From a bacterium (lineage in GTDB: Bacteria; Bacillota; Clostridia; Oscillospirales; Acutalibacteraceae): a DNA stretch of 5,084 bases. The DNA is taken from assembly GCA_020625635.1 (NCBI GenBank), contig JAHLBL010000140.1:1-5084 (forward strand), in the 5' to 3' direction. How positions within the stretch are numbered: position 1 is the stretch's first letter; every line of letters starts with the position of its first letter. The position numbers were made by a program, and so were the translations under genes. Below are positions 4,713-5,084 of this stretch, piece by piece. The notes below the pieces were generated by a model. That model searched no databases, had not been told where the DNA came from, and worked only from the letters and a program-made list of their open reading frames with translations.

Positions 4713-5084
4713 CTATACCTGCTTTAATTTGGAAATATAATAACTGCCGTTTTCGTCGAGCGTTATAACAACTATCAGCGTTTCAGCATTGTCATCATCG
4801 TGAACGACAGTAACGGTAATGGTGTCGCCGAAATATCGGTTATAAGCGTCCGCGTCACAAAGAAGCTCGTTAAGCACAGCCGTTGACCTTCGGTCGCGCT
4901 CAAGGGTGGAGGGCACCTCAAGCGCGTCCGAACCAAGGTCGTTTATCAGCTTTTCGCAGTTCGGCTGCCAGTTGATCTCAGTCTTTTTGTTCAGCTTTTT
5001 TCCGCGTATATCCTCACCCTTGCCGTTATATAGCGAACCGTTTGAGGTACAGTCTACGGTAAAGCTCTTAATATCATCGCCGAG
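4713..5084 (-). CDS. C-terminal part of an unrecognised protein, 5' end beyond the window
   Basis: The frame is open without a stop from the right edge to TAG at 4713-4715, giving at least 123 residues. A GTG at 4914-4916 is in frame but has no good ribosome site, and coding-like sequence continues upstream of it, so I treat the gene as truncated by the edge. The visible part starts near DDIKSFTVDCTSNGSLYN and has polar segments such as INWQPNCEKLINDLGSDALE. It ends in alternating hydrophobic beta strands (DTITVTVVHDDD, TLIVVITLDE, GSYYISKLKQV). Its stop is one base before the start of the 314-aa gene, so the two are probably one operon and translationally coupled. Two Cys and the polar beta-rich character suit an extracellular or lipoprotein domain, but no family is recognised. 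Confidence 0.7.
   Translation of the reverse strand, partial: LGDDIKSFTVDCTSNGSLYNGKGEDIRGKKLNKKTEINWQPNCEKLINDLGSDALEVPSTLERDRRSTAVLNELLCDADAYNRYFGDTITVTVVHDDDNAETLIVVITLDENGSYYISKLKQV

Noticed and set aside
4713..4916. A complete 67-aa gene starting at GTG 4914-4916
   Set aside because: The same frame is open with coding-like sequence to the window edge, and there is no good ribosome site before the GTG; it is better read as part of a longer truncated gene.

Overview
The window looks like the chromosome of an anaerobic, spore-forming Firmicute of the Clostridia, most likely near Ruminococcus/Oscillospiraceae. The evidence is a clear forespore sigma factor SigG, CCA-encoding tRNA genes, AAGGAG-type ribosome binding sites, moderate GC content, and secreted proteins with Thr/Glu/Pro stalks and Lys-rich beta-domain C-termini of a kind common in ruminococcal surface proteins. 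The genus is an inference.

Layout. Positions 1-277 hold three tRNA genes on the minus strand, transcribed in the order Val(UAC), Asp(GUC), Phe(GAA). Phe runs to the left edge, where only the last A of its CCA end is missing. A strong sigmaA-type promoter (310-338) lies upstream of tRNA-Val, preceded by three T-runs (A-tracts on the transcribed strand) at exactly 10-bp intervals. Next, also on the minus strand, is sigG (378-1157). It starts at a TTG codon behind an AAGGAG site, and a perfect 23-bp palindrome sits 2 nt upstream of that site. A divergent membrane-protein gene (1302-1838, DUF6512-like) follows on the plus strand. It converges on the surface-protein genes across a shared GC-rich hairpin terminator (1855-1880).

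Positions 1886-5084 form a co-oriented minus-strand cluster, read from the right edge inwards. It contains the C-terminal part of an unrecognised protein (4713 to the edge), a 314-aa secreted protein with two bacterial Ig-like domains (3767-4711, one base after the previous stop), and a 606-aa secreted protein (1886-3706). The 606-aa protein has an N-terminal internal duplication, a stalk of 14-residue repeats, a domain resembling the I9 propeptide/inhibitor fold, and a very basic Lys-rich C-terminal beta domain. Neither secreted protein shows an LPXTG motif or a C-terminal membrane anchor.

How the parts fit. The left part is housekeeping and sporulation. The right part looks like a small accessory cluster for extracellular or cell-wall proteins. 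The points most worth following are the layered restraint on sigG expression (TTG start plus palindrome), a sigmaF-like Glu at the SigG position tied to the anti-sigma factor CsfB in Bacillus, the phased A-tract element at the tRNA promoter, and protease-prodomain-like modules in surface proteins that have no protease. No CRISPR array, insertion sequence or phage gene was seen.
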